The position numbers and the translations under genes were made by a program. The notes below the pieces were generated by a model. The model worked only from the letters and a program-made list of their open reading frames with translations, was not told where the DNA came from and did not search any database. Shown piece by piece: positions 10,888 through 21,191 of a DNA stretch of 64,000 bases (positions are counted from its first letter, which is position 1; each line of letters opens with the position of its first letter). This DNA comes from Septoria linicola. Taxonomy: Eukaryota; Ascomycota; Dothideomycetes; Mycosphaerellales; Mycosphaerellaceae. The stretch covers positions 248,001 to 312,000 of the forward strand of contig CP099430.1 of NCBI GenBank assembly GCA_024114885.1, read 5' to 3'.

Positions 10888-12372
10888 TTAACACTCAGCA
10901 CCACTTTGCGCTCCTCCTAGTCCATTGCCCAACTTACTCGTTTCACCTTCGAGGAGGCGTGGAGAAGGCATCTGGATGAACTGGTTGAAGTCCATCGCCG
11001 AATACCAGTCGCCATCGTCCTGATCGAAGTCTTGAAGAGCAGTCGAGGATGAGTCATGGAGAGCAGTGGAGAAGGCATCTGGATGAACCGCTCCAAGCCC
11101 TTCGCACAACCCGATATTGTCCAGGTTTGAGTGCGAAAGAGTAGTGGAAAAGACATCCGGTTGAACAGCTCCAAGTCCTTCGAACAACCCGCCGTTGTCT
11201 CGGTTTGAGTTCCAAGGAGCGGTAGAGAAGACATCTGTGTGGAGCGGGGAGGGTTCAGGAAAGTGTTCGCGTGTCAAGAAATTGAGGGATTGGCTCGAGC
11301 TGGTGTGGACGGCATGCCCACCCAAGGGCTCCCGGTCAAGTTTCGGAGGTGCAGTCGAGGATACACCGTCCTGGAGAATGCCCGAATTGACCAAGGAAGG
11401 GCACGTCGAAGGATCGGAGAAAGAAGTGGCTGGACTTGTAGGGCGTAGAGTTGGTGGAGTAGTGACAGAGAGAGGAAGTGTGGTGGCCAGGGATGGATCC
11501 AAGTTCGGAGCTTGGCCAGCAGTGTCGAGAGACTCCGTCGCCACTAGATCCTGCGGGTTGCCAGTGGAGGATGTGAACGATAGAAGATTGAAGTCCGGAG
11601 AATTTTCTGGCCCAAGAGCATGCGCAGTGACAGAGCCCTGGCTGGCCGAAGGATCCTTAAAGTTGCCAGCAGGAGAAAAGGTGCACATAGCTGCATCGAA
11701 GTCTGGAGAGAACGGAAAGTGGCCAATACTATCGAGAGGGTTAAGGAGATCGAGCAGCATAGCCGTAGGACAGGCACTGCACGTGTAAAGTGCATCCAAC
11801 GGACCTCCACAGTTGAAGCAAGAGAAGTACGTGGGCTGTCGATCGCGTACGAGATCTTCTACAAGCTGCACAGCATTGGTAATGCTCGACTTGGTCTGGT
11901 TGCCATGCACGCAGCAACTCATCGCACAGAGGAAAGTCGCTACAGAAGACCGAACATCGGCATCTGTGATAGCGAGGAAGAGATCATTGCGCAGAATGCC
12001 GGTCTGTTCGTCGATGGTCTGTCGGCGTAGGGTTCGTCGACATCTGCGCTCGTTTTTGGGACGTCTGCTGCCCCGGAAAGACTGAAAGAAGCATAGACGT
12101 CCATTGTGCTGGTCTGGAGAGAGGACCTTGAGGATATTGTCGCGATCACTAAGGCGGAGCATAGCTGTCCCGGTAAAGGCTGGCAAGGCAGCGCGTCCGT
12201 GGCAAGCAGAGTGAGAATAGGGAGCTAAGTGAGGACGGAGAGAGCAGAGTGGAAATGGCGCGCTGGGTGGATTTGATCTACCAGAGACTGGAGTGCGCGA
12301 GACGTCCTTGAAGTATCCAGCAGCGCTGCTGCATACCTGGCCAGCATACCCACACGACAAGATCCTGCACAT
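10888..12372 (-). CDS. Hypothetical protein with internal 26-residue repeats
   Basis: The longest open frame of the gene island (494 codons). I do not recognise the family. The N-terminal 70 residues look non-conserved, and the better start may be Met71 at 12162 (MLRLSDRDNILKVL), just after a possible splice acceptor. A central segment is rich in Cys and His (CAMSCCVHGNQ, CFNCGG, CSACP) with spacing suggesting a metal-binding or disulphide module. The C-terminal half is Ser/Thr/Pro-rich and disordered and includes a tandem repeat of DVFST...GLGAV(Q/H)P units. Function unknown; possibly a regulatory or structural nuclear protein, but nothing proves it. The 5' gene structure is uncertain. Confidence 0.55.
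   Translation of the reverse strand: MCRILSCGYAGQVCSSAAGYFKDVSRTPVSGRSNPPSAPFPLCSLRPHLAPYSHSACHGRAALPAFTGTAMLRLSDRDNILKVLSPDQHNGRLCFFQSFRGSRRPKNERRCRRTLRRQTIDEQTGILRNDLFLAITDADVRSSVATFLCAMSCCVHGNQTKSSITNAVQLVEDLVRDRQPTYFSCFNCGGPLDALYTCSACPTAMLLDLLNPLDSIGHFPFSPDFDAAMCTFSPAGNFKDPSASQGSVTAHALGPENSPDFNLLSFTSSTGNPQDLVATESLDTAGQAPNLDPSLATTLPLSVTTPPTLRPTSPATSFSDPSTCPSLVNSGILQDGVSSTAPPKLDREPLGGHAVHTSSSQSLNFLTREHFPEPSPLHTDVFSTAPWNSNRDNGGLFEGLGAVQPDVFSTTLSHSNLDNIGLCEGLGAVHPDAFSTALHDSSSTALQDFDQDDGDWYSAMDFNQFIQMPSPRLLEGETSKLGNGLGGAQSGAEC
11050..11235 (-). repeat. 78-bp tandem repeat inside the coding region
   Basis: Two full 78-bp units and a partial third encode 26-residue repeats starting DVFST or DAFST and ending GLGAVQP/GLGAVHP. 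The units preserve the reading frame, which supports the surrounding ORF being real protein-coding sequence. Confidence 0.75.
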
Positions 12373-15300
12373 GGCCTAGTCGCACGCAGGCGACCGATCT
12401 GAGCGTAGACGGTAGCAGCAGGAACCTTCCCAGCTGCAGGCACTCTGCGCGTGTCCGACCGTCGACGATGGGACGACAGAGAGGATGTGCGCTCTGCCCG
12501 GCCCCGCCGATGCCCGACATCCAGGCCTCCTCAAGCCTCATCCTCTTGCTTGCCAGAGCAGCTCACGGAAGCAGAGCCAGGTGCTGCACGCTGCGTGAAG
12601 CCGCGCGCCGTCCGTTTCCATCGTGGATCGTGCGTAGAGGAAGAGCAGGAGCTGCGTATGGCAGCTGGGTGGAGTAGAGCAGAGCACTACCGCTAGGGAG
12701 AGCAGCAAAGTCCGAGCGTGCCATGTCCTTTGCACTTCTTCTCCACACGGCAATATCGGCAGACGACGCAGCTCATATCAGAATCGTGAGCTGGCTGGCG
12801 AGTGAGACATGACTCAGTGCGCGGACGCAAAGTCGTGTTTGGTCTTCCCGAAACAAGCGCTCGTCATCGTATCGTGGGTGATGTGCGTAGGTGAGGTGAG
12901 TAGGGAAGAGAGAGAAGAGCAGTGAAGTGAATCATATTTGGACGCCATCTCGAGAGGTGTATGTGGGAGAGAGAAAGAGAGAGAGAGAGAAAGAGAGGGA
13001 GAGATTCCCGAGCTTGAGCTGAGCTAAGCTGAGCTGAGGGCGGAGGAGAGCGGAAACTGCCGAGAAATCATGCATCCGGTCCCGCAGCATGAATTCGCTC
13101 GCTTCACTTATCAAATATGGCGTGGATCTTTCACGGACTTCGCTCTTCAAATCGTAGAGCGTAGGTACTGCTCGATAGTAGAGCTAGGTCACAATATTGT
13201 CCCAGGAGTGCTAGTTTGTCCCGGGAATGCCAAAGAGTCCCTCCTCGGCCATCGACTAGCCGAACGAACGTTCTTTGCAGCTGAGCCGGCCGACCTTAGT
13301 GAAGGGTCCAGCTGAATAGCCTGAGCACCGGCAGTCCCAATCGATGGTGTGGTGGTCGTCGCCCGTGTTGGACGTGAGCGAGATGCAAGTCAGGTAAGCC
13401 GGCATGTTGGCGGTGGCCGTGACGTCGAAGGGTGCTGGCTGGCTGTATGGCGCTCTGCTGGCCTGTCGGAGTAGAGATGACAGACAGCAGAGAGCGGATT
13501 GTTGGTCAGTGTTCGAGTTGAGGAGTCAGTCAGTGATGAGTGGTTCGTATAGTCGTAGTAATTCGACAATACCAGCTCGAGATTCGAGCGACTCGCGCGG
13601 CCGTGAAAATGCGACAAGACCAGCTCGAGGATGTGGTAGAAGCAACAGCATAGCACAGCTTCTAACTCCAGTCATTGCTAGCCCTCTTACTACTTGCCCA
13701 CCTCTTATTCCTAACTTCGGATGCACAGAGACTGCGTTCAGCTGTTCTTTGCGGGCCCTCGGTCTTGTCGGACGAGCCCACATTCCACTTCTGCCAAGTC
13801 AGCTGGACTCGACTTGGTACGCATGGCTAGGCGCGGTATGTATGTGCAACGCTTCGACTCCTGCCATATTGACGAAATTCGAAGCAGATACCGATCAGCT
13901 TACTCCACACAAAGGCTCGCAGAGTTGCCACACCACGGTTTCCGATTGGGTTTTGAGACTTGACTTGTCACTTGCCGCCCACTCCACACTCTGTACGATT
14001 CGTCAGTGGTAGTCCTGGCCTGCACCAATGTAGTAGATCGAGGCCAGAATCCGCGATCTTCTAGCGAAAGAAGCTGAGGGATCTGGATGCGTGGAGGCAA
14101 TGTGATATGTCAGCCACGAACTCGTTCACTACAGTCAGACTGTGCTGAACAGCGCGCAAACCACCTTGCATGGCGGTCAGGCGGGTGGAGGAATCCGCAT
14201 AAATGTGTGTCCATCGTGTCTTTGCTTCGCTGATTGTTGTATACTTCTCTGACAAGTCATTGAGTACCTTTTTGTCTGCTTAAGAAGACATAGCAAGTGC
14301 AGATTCTGGAGTGCGAGCTGAGAGTACAAGTCGGCTCCTGCTCTCGAATCTGTCGCTTAGTAGTACAGCATACTTCTGCAGAGTGCGAGCGAGCCAACCC
14401 CACGCCGTGTGAGTGGAAGTCGGCAAGTCGGGCGCCACTCTTCGAGTCAGCTGCCCTGATTCGACAAGCGAAGCCGAGTCCTCTAACCACCGGAGCACTG
14501 TCATTTGATGTGCAGCAGAACAGAGAATTGGGGGAGGAGGAGCATGGCCATCATCCCGGGCGCAATGAAGACGTGGATAGTAGAAGAAGAGGACGCCATG
14601 CTGTTCCGTCGTACTGCCGGTACAAAGATGCCGGACCGAACCAGATCGCAGTCGAAGCCATAAGATCGCTTTGGAGCTCGAATCGTCTCGGCGTCGATAT
14701 AGCGTGATCGGATGTCGGCAGTCGATTAGTCTTCGAGATCAGCCTTGCAATGCGCGCATGTAGGCTGAAAGTAGTAATAATGGGCGGCAGCAATTCAGGC
14801 TAGGATTGGCTGTGCTCCAGCGGAATAGTCGATTAGGCATAGCGTACTGAGCAGAGTTTGTCTTGTGACTGTAGATCCTCCAGCTGATGAAGGACATCAC
14901 GTCGTTCTTATTGCATTCAATAATCGCTCAGCGTCGCGCGAGTCCGATGGCAGATGCTGCGAATCCACTCCATGATCAGACATAGGTCGCTTGGGAATCT
15001 ACATGGCCACTTGGGCTGGCACGTCAGACATGCGTAGTGGCCACCGTCTTCAACGATCAGCACGATTATCGTCAAATAGACTCCTGGCGATACAGTGCTC
15101 GGAGGGTCAGCGTAAGCCAGCGATATTTGTCGGTGGGCATCATCCTGTTGCTTGGAGGAAGGCGAGGGAGCTACAAAATGCCCCAGTTGTCGCTCCCAGT
15201 AAAGTCCTGCTCGACTTCATAAGGCTCACGATACTGGATCATCAAAGGCTGAGATGAAGCTCAGAGACTAGTAGAATGCGGGCACGTTGAGAACACGTTG

Positions 15301-15547
15301 AGCACACGTTCTTGCCATTTTAGCTGACATGGGCTTTCCAGTCACTAAAGACTAGTTGCGACTGCAGCTACCTACTCCAGTGTTTTGCAGCCTCGAAGGG
15401 CAGGCGCGTTCCTTTCCATTACCTTAGGCATTTCTGAGCTCGTTCACATTATTGTAGTCGGCAACTCCACCAACCTCGCAGACCTGGACACCACAATCAC
15501 CAAACTTGAACAATCAGCACCAAACTTCAACAAGCAGCACCGACAAG
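12373..15547. other. Long intergenic stretch without a supported gene
   Basis: Several overlapping open frames of 60-200 codons exist on both strands (for example 13404-14012 +), but none has recognisable domains or splice structure and their composition looks random. The part near 12400-13050 has a GA/CT-rich character and may be promoter sequence for the minus-strand gene at 10888-12372. No tRNA or rRNA was convincingly found. Confidence 0.5.
12964..13007 (+). repeat. GA microsatellite
   Basis: An almost pure GAGAGAAAGAGAGAG tract within a putative divergent promoter region. Confidence 0.8.
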
Positions 15548-16172
15548 ATGACTTTCAGCGTTACCGCATTCGTCACCGGGATCTTCGCTGCCATCCTGGC
15601 CATGTCGCCACGCGCTGCGCCAGCTCCGCCGCCAATACCACCTGCTGTCCTCCACTACCACGAAGGCCCTAGCGCGGCAGTCTACCTCCTATGGATAGCT
15701 CTCCTCATCACGCTCACGGCGTTCATTACTTGGATGCTCGGTATGTAAAGCAAGACCATGCTCCGGCCATCAGCTGCCATTCAGTTTGATTGACGTTGGC
15801 TCCCTTGCAGCTTGTGCCGATGCGCGAGCCATGGCACTCCACTTGCTCGATCGTATCCTCCGTTACTCCTCCTCCCTCTCCGCCAAAGTTCGCACCTTCT
15901 CTGTCAAGATCTGGGCCGTGACCCTCCAGTACGCCCGCGAAATTGGCGACAGCTCTGCTCAACCGGCTTTTAACAACGTTGTGGGCGTCTTCCGCGCTGC
16001 AAATCGCACCAAGGAGATGCGGGCCGAGGGAGGCAAGGAAGGCTGTACCGTGGACAAAGTAGCCGCCGACGGTATTGTAGGCAAGCAAGCTGTGGCTCTG
16101 CAGGGCAAGACCGACGAGAAGGACGACGACGGTGGGTGGGAGGAGTTGAAGGCGCACATTGATGCATTATGA
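15548..16172 (+). CDS. Small membrane protein, hypothetical, one intron
   Basis: Two exons: 15548-15740 and 15811-16172, joined across a 70-nt intron with donor GTATGT and acceptor TTGCAG. The join keeps frame and gives a 184-residue protein. The N-terminus (MTFSVTAFVTGIFAAILA) is hydrophobic and could be a signal peptide or anchor. A Pro-rich linker follows (PAPPPIPP), and a second hydrophobic span (VYLLWIALLITLTAFITWML) is a clear membrane helix crossing the splice site. The C-terminal ~115 residues are soluble and amphipathic, with AKVRTFSVKIWAVTL and an acidic-basic end (KTDEKDDDG). Family not recognised. The ATG context (AAGATGA) is acceptable, and an in-frame upstream Met at 15506 is possible but less likely. 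Confidence 0.7.
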
Positions 16173-16527
16173 CAGCACTTGACGTAGAGTAACGAGGTGT
16201 TCGCTACCGCCGGGGCAGCTACGAGAGGAGAAGCATCGTCAAGGAGATATGGCCAAGGGCAAGCTCTGCCCCGATCGCTTGTACAACGGTTGTGTTGAAA
16301 GGAGAGCTAGACCGTGCAGATGAAGGTCTTAGCTGATGACATGCTCGTAGCTCAGGTAGCACGCAGTCGCTAAGATTGCAATGTCAGTAACAGCGCTGTT
16401 CTTGATACACGTGTCACATGCGGCATCAAACCAAGCACGTGTGTCCGAGCATGTTATTTGCCGATTGGACTTCAGATTACTCGCGCGTCACGTTGCTATT
16501 CGAGCAGACTGGGGCGCCTATGAAGAC

Positions 16528-16609
16528 TGCCCATCAATAAATTGATGAGAGTCTACGTCAATTGATCATCCCTCACTCGGATCAGGAGAGATCACTCATC
16601 TCTCCTGAT
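16528..16609. repeat. Cluster of short inverted repeats
   Basis: Two strong palindromic stems lie close together: CATCAAT-AA-ATTGATG near 16529-16544, and a perfect 12-bp stem ATCAGGAGAGAT / ATCTCTCCTGAT around a 5-base loop (16581-16609). They sit in an intergenic region between two plus-strand genes. They could be a transcription terminator-like hairpin, a small MITE remnant or chance. Confidence 0.6.
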
Positions 16610-16785
16610 AGCTAGGCGAGATAATATCAAAGCTCCTTAGTTAGGCCCTAAGTTAGAGGGATAAATCCAGCTCTCCACTTCTGGCCTGGAGATGGCGCAA
16701 TTCTGCCGCGCTGCTGCCACCTTCACTAACGACACCTCCTGCAGCCTTCCAAGCTCACGACAAACAGCAAGGCTTGACTTGACAA

Positions 16786-16812
16786 CTGCTGCTGCTGCTG
16801 CTGCTGCTGCTG
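16786..16812 (+). repeat. CTG trinucleotide microsatellite
   Basis: Nine tandem CTG units. It lies just upstream of an open frame (16778-17104) that may be a 5' exon of the next gene. In another frame it encodes poly-Ala. Confidence 0.85.
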
Positions 16813-17221
16813 CCGAAGATTGCTAAGCACCAACACATTGGCGTTGCCATCTACCACTCGGGATACACTTCTGCTTGAGGCCTTCCTGCGCGCGACCGAC
16901 GACGAGGCCATCCTCGCATCGTTCCGATCTTCGTGCAATAACTTCATTGCCTACCGCGACCGAGCCAGCGTAACGGGCATTATCGAGCTCATTCCCCCAC
17001 GACATCTGCGCATGCTGGAAGCTGCACTGAACACTCGGCACACGTCTCTTATCGATGTCAATGCTCGCATTCGCGGGCTGTGGAGCAAGGCTCGTGGCAG
17101 CTGAGCCTTCCGGTGGCATACGCGCTACTCAGTAACACTGCGCTGACATCGCCCGATTCCCTGAAGCTGCTGCGACATCGACAGTGGGCGCAGGCTCCGT
17201 GGGCAGAGACGCTCACGGCCA

Positions 17222-18211
17222 TTGAAGAAGCAGCGCAGACTCGACGAGCAAGCGCCCAAAAAGCTCAAAAGACGAATCGCAACAGACGACGCATTCCGCT
17301 CTACAAACCCGAAGATATTCTCAAGGCCACGCATCTTCCCACCACCGACTTGCCCACCACCGACTCACCCCTCACAGACCCGCATTCCGTGGGAACGAGG
17401 AAGAGGACAAGTCTTCCCGGTGCAAGACGATCATCGTACTCCCACGCCAGCCTTACTCATCCCGGATTACTCACCCGCTGCATCTCCTTCACACGAATCG
17501 TCCCATCGCCGCAGCCTCAAAACTCTCGGACCAATCCAGGACATCATCACCGCCGACTCGGTGCACAGCAGCGCGCTGCGCCACCGCCAAACCTACAGCT
17601 TCTCCGGTATTAGTGACTTGTTTTCCCTGTCCAATGACGACGAGTCCCATTTCGACTACGGTGAACACGGGGAAGTCCTGACACGTCTCGGGTACGGCGG
17701 TGCGATCGAGGAGGTCAGCGGAGGCAGCACAGGCGCATACATCACATATCGGACCAAGCCCACATCGCAAGTGCACTCTGCTTCGACACCCACCTCCATC
17801 TCCACAATGGCGGCCAACTGCATCGCTGCCCCACCAGACTTCTCTCCCCAGGCCATCGCGGACATCGTCCAGGGACGTGCAATCTCGGCAGCAGCTATTA
17901 CGTGGTTGCTGAATGTCCTGGCACCCCGGGGATGGCATATCGCTGATGCTGGTGCCCTCCAGAATAACCGGCCGCCGCATATCGACGTCGCAATGCCGAA
18001 AACTATTCACTCAGTTCTGGTGCCTATGTCCACCGGACCCAACCAATGGGCATATGCCACTCTGATTCGACCCGTGGACGACCTTCCTGCGCGTTTGATG
18101 TTGTACAACAGTAGCATGGACGAGAGCCCGATCGTGGACCTCGCATGGCTCGAGCTGCTCCCAGTGCAGGCCTTCTCAAACGTGACAGCAGAGGACGCAG
18201 AAGATTATTAG
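17222..18211 (+). CDS. Hypothetical protein, C-terminal Ulp1-like segment; 5' end unresolved
   Basis: A 329-codon open frame ending in TAG. The N-terminal part is basic and Pro/Ser-rich and probably disordered. The last ~130 residues look folded: AITWLLNVLAPRGWHI, then SVLVPMSTGPNQWAYATLIR, then RLMLYNSS. That arrangement resembles the core of C48 (Ulp1/SENP) peptidases, where VxPxN, HW and YDS follow each other. The His position is Gln here, so a catalytic role is unlikely. The first in-frame ATG is at 17807 (good context CCACAATGG), so either the protein starts there (134 residues) or the upstream frame is reached by splicing from 16778-17104 or 17080-17250. I could not fix the junction. 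Confidence 0.5.
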   Translation: MKKQRRLDEQAPKKLKRRIATDDAFRSTNPKIFSRPRIFPPPTCPPPTHPSQTRIPWERGRGQVFPVQDDHRTPTPALLIPDYSPAASPSHESSHRRSLKTLGPIQDIITADSVHSSALRHRQTYSFSGISDLFSLSNDDESHFDYGEHGEVLTRLGYGGAIEEVSGGSTGAYITYRTKPTSQVHSASTPTSISTMAANCIAAPPDFSPQAIADIVQGRAISAAAITWLLNVLAPRGWHIADAGALQNNRPPHIDVAMPKTIHSVLVPMSTGPNQWAYATLIRPVDDLPARLMLYNSSMDESPIVDLAWLELLPVQAFSNVTAEDAEDY

Positions 18212-18260
18212 CACGGAAATGGGAAGGAAGATAGGCCTGAATTCACCTCTGTCTCTCTAT

Positions 18261-19268
18261 TTAAGACACTACAACATTTGGCTTGAACTGCCAGTCGCCT
18301 CCGTTGCTAGCCTGGAGCTTCAGGATCTCACCCGTGTAGTAGGCTTGGTTTTGAGGCTCGGCTTTGTAGGCAAGAGCCAGGTTGCGGGCTTGTAGCACGA
18401 GGTTGATGTATCGATCAAGCTGGGCATTGAGAGCCTGGTACCGCGGTGGCTGCTGTTGAGCGGCGTACTGCGGACCCGCATAGACGTACTGGGCATTGGC
18501 ATGCTGAGTGTTGCAGGATACGCGACGAGAGGGGGCAGAAGCCGTCGAAAAGACGCCCTTCTTGCACAACAGAGCCATGAGGTCGGTCTGAAAGGACTTG
18601 GCAGTGACCTGGGTGCGGTTTGTGAGGGTGTAGAAGGTACGGTTTGCTGCTTCGTGCATGTCCTCGATGGTGCCATTCTTGAACCATTCAAAGGAGAAGG
18701 CGGAGGAGTTGACAGCATCAAACACGGCGGCGGCAATGCGGATCTCGTTTACGCTGCCTCTGCCCTCCATGCCCACAACCTTCACACGCAGGGCTGGGCC
18801 CAACACGGCTGGACACAGCGTGGTAGTAATGAGGCCGAGGATTTTCTTTACAACGACGGCTGTACCGCGTCGTCCCAGCTGGCCGTACGGGATGTTGAAG
18901 TGATCCAGGAGATCTGCCGAGTCTTGAGGCAGAGGCAAGTTGGCAGCGCAGAAGCCTCGCTGGATGGCCATGCGGCAGAGGAAAGTCTTGTCGGTGATGG
19001 TCCAGGTTGCATGCTTGCGGGCACCGTCGATGGCGACTGCGAGAATGGCATTGGCGGAGAGACCGGCAAAAGCAATCTCGTAGTCATCATCGTCAGACCT
19101 AGCGTGCGATAAGGATTAGCAAGTATCGATTGATAGTGGGGTATGTAGTTGGAACGAGACTCACTCATATACATCGGACTCGCCAGACGCTGCGTACTCG
19201 TCGTCTGACGCTGGAGTGAGTGCAACTGGCTTGCGTGCAGCTGTTTGGCTGCGGCTGATAACTGGCAT
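18261..19268 (-). CDS. Conserved-looking hypothetical protein, one intron
   Basis: Two exons on the minus strand: 19268-19165 and 19098-18261. The 66-nt intron (19164-19099) has donor GTGAGT, branch GCTAATC and acceptor GCTAG, and joins GA|G in frame, giving 313 residues. The N-terminus is acidic and disordered (ASDDEYAASGESDVYESDDDDYE). A folded middle includes FAGLSANAILAVAIDGARKH and a glycine-rich basic segment YGQLGRRGTAVVVKKILG. The C-terminus is Gln/Ala-rich with a helical stretch (LDRYINLVLQARNLALAYKAE). Family not recognised. It converges with the plus-strand gene ending at 18211, leaving only about 50 bp between the stop codons. Confidence 0.75.
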
Positions 19269-19680
19269 GGTGGATGGGATGATGCTGGAGGCTGTTTTGA
19301 GTGGTAATGAGAGATTCTGAGATGATTCTGCTACACGAGGGAATTCTATAGGAGACTGTAGAGGCTTGGTTGGTCTTGGATGAAGGAGGAAGCTAGTGTG
19401 GTGGGAGTGAAGGAGTACTTGTATTGCAGAAGGGTAACAAGCAGACTGGCAGACGATGAGAAGGATGGATGTACGATGCGATGGACGGGAAGTAGGACAA
19501 CGACGACGATGGCGATGGCGTTGGCGATGGCAATGAGCATGAACGATGAGCATCTCGGCAGCAGGCCATGCATCTTCTGTTGTCTGCTTCTTCGGTCATC
19601 TGCTGTTCATACAACTTCGGCGTCTCCCACCATGTCATGACCTCTGCCATCTCCAGTCCCATCACCAGCACACCATCACC

Positions 19681-20565
19681 ATGGTACGACACACCGTGAG
19701 CCGCGAGCGCAAGGACGGGCGTGGGACCGTCGACGAGTGGGACAAGGAGATGCTTACTCTTCCTTCGGCTACTGGCGCCGCGAACGAGGTGGCGTGTGGC
19801 GAGAAGTGGCGTCACGTGGTCAGCGTGCCGGAGCTCGGCGGCACCAAAACGGCGAGCCGCGAGACGGTGACGGCCATTCGAGTCCGGCTGGATGGCGTGG
19901 TGCTGCACATCGAAGTCGACCACCACTTCCTCCAGACTAACAACACCGCCGCGCCCGACGATGACTCCCACGTCGACCACCGCTGGACCACGTGCGCCGA
20001 CATCAACCTCCGCCGGCACTTTGCCGGCGTCGGCGCTCTGGACTTGACCCAGCCGGCACACGACCTCGACATTTCCGCCCAGCTGCCAATGCCTCCTCCT
20101 CACGCTCCTCCTCCTCCTCCTCCTCCTCCTCCTCAGCATCCTCAGCATCAGCAGCAGTGGCTTCCTCCAGGTGCTGTCCAGCACCGTCAGCCGCAGCGCC
20201 CATCTGCCGTCCCGACCATGCCCAAAGCCATGATGCAGCAGCAGCAGCACCACCACCACCACCACCAGCACGACCATCAGAAGCCGATCCACCGATCACA
20301 CCACTATGCCCCGCCATCCCCTCCGCCAGCTTGGCCGGCTCCGCACGCCGATGACCGCTATCGCGTCGTGCGATCGCGCGAAGTCTCCGAGTCGCCGCTC
20401 TTCGTGACGCCTGCGCCAGACCCTGCACGCACTGCTGCTGGTGCTGCCCAATACCGACTCAGTTCTCCAACGACTCCCGGCCCTTCCTCACGACCGCAGC
20501 AGCAGCGCACCAAGACTCAGCCTAGACGCCGTGCTCCCCGCGAGGAGCCCATTACGGTTGATTGA
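19681..20565 (+). CDS. Hypothetical Pro/His/Gln-rich protein
   Basis: A 294-residue single-exon frame starting at an ATG in strong context (CACCATGG). Residues 1-130 have ordinary composition and may fold (SVPELGGTKTASRETVTAIRVRLDGVVLHIEVDHHF). The rest is low complexity: a run of nine Pro, then Gln and His runs (QQQQHHHHHH), then basic Pro/Ser-rich sequence. Family not recognised. The homopolymer runs come from CTC, CAG and CAC microsatellites. The minus-strand open frame over the same DNA (19393-20292) is judged a shadow. Confidence 0.6.
   Translation: MVRHTVSRERKDGRGTVDEWDKEMLTLPSATGAANEVACGEKWRHVVSVPELGGTKTASRETVTAIRVRLDGVVLHIEVDHHFLQTNNTAAPDDDSHVDHRWTTCADINLRRHFAGVGALDLTQPAHDLDISAQLPMPPPHAPPPPPPPPPQHPQHQQQWLPPGAVQHRQPQRPSAVPTMPKAMMQQQQHHHHHHQHDHQKPIHRSHHYAPPSPPPAWPAPHADDRYRVVRSREVSESPLFVTPAPDPARTAAGAAQYRLSSPTTPGPSSRPQQQRTKTQPRRRAPREEPITVD
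20103..20275 (+). repeat. CCT, CAG and CAC microsatellites within a coding region
   Basis: Three trinucleotide tracts (near 20106-20133, 20140-20157 and 20236-20268) encode Pro, Gln and His runs. They are likely length-variable. Confidence 0.75.
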
Positions 20566-20913
20566 GTGATCCAGGAGATGAGGTGGAATTGTGCTCTACA
20601 ATCGAGCGGACCGACTCCAGCTCAATGGCTTATGAAGGCCAAACAGGACGGGCATGACGTAAAATTCAAGGACGGGTCTACTCTGATCACCAGGTCGACG
20701 ACTTGTAGGCTAAGACTGTGCTAGATCTCGCTCTCTTCTACGCTAGTAGTGGAAAGATGCCAGGCATCGTAGGCATAATGGAAGTCGTGAGGCAGCCTCT
20801 CCAGATGTCACTGCTCACGATGAAACTCCGGCGGGCTACCTTATCGATTGCCGCCTGTTACACAAGAACTTGTTGGCAAGCTACGAGACCCTTTTGCCCT
20901 GCCACTTTCATCT

Positions 20914-20972
20914 CTCCCACTTTCTTCTCTCCTACTTTCTTCTCTCCTACTTTCTTCTCTCTACATCATCCC
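20914..20972 (+). promoter_or_regulatory. Pyrimidine-rich tandem repeat, possible promoter tract
   Basis: About three and a half copies of a 15-bp unit (TTTCTTCTCTCCTAC). CT-rich tracts of this kind are common just upstream of transcription starts in filamentous fungi. It lies about 220 bp before the start codon at 21192. The regulatory role is inferred. Confidence 0.45.
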
Positions 20973-21191
20973 AAACATTTCTCCTGTCAATCCATCCGCT
21001 TTTCCTCCACGCCTGGGCTTCTCCTGCTTGCTCAGCTTCTTTGCGCTACTTGCTGGCCGGCCCTGGACAGCTGACAGCTTGCCCGGACTGCAAACGCCAG
21101 ACAATCACCGACTGTAAGCAAGCCTCCCATCACCGACTTTGCTACCCACTTACCAGACTCTACAGCTGTGCAATCCATCGTCGGACAAACC

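Noticed and set aside
13404..14012. 202-codon plus-strand open frame
   Set aside because: Amino-acid composition looks random, no domain or splice structure, overlapped by equally long frames on the other strand.
14410..14505. tRNA-like stretch on the minus strand (GGTGGTTAGAGG and TCGAATC boxes)
   Set aside because: A- and B-box-like words occur, but no 7-bp acceptor pairing or proper anticodon arm could be folded. At most a chance match or very decayed tRNA-derived repeat.
19393..20292. 299-codon minus-strand frame rich in Arg, Val and Leu
   Set aside because: Antisense shadow of the plus-strand gene at 19681-20565. Its composition mirrors GC-skewed microsatellites.
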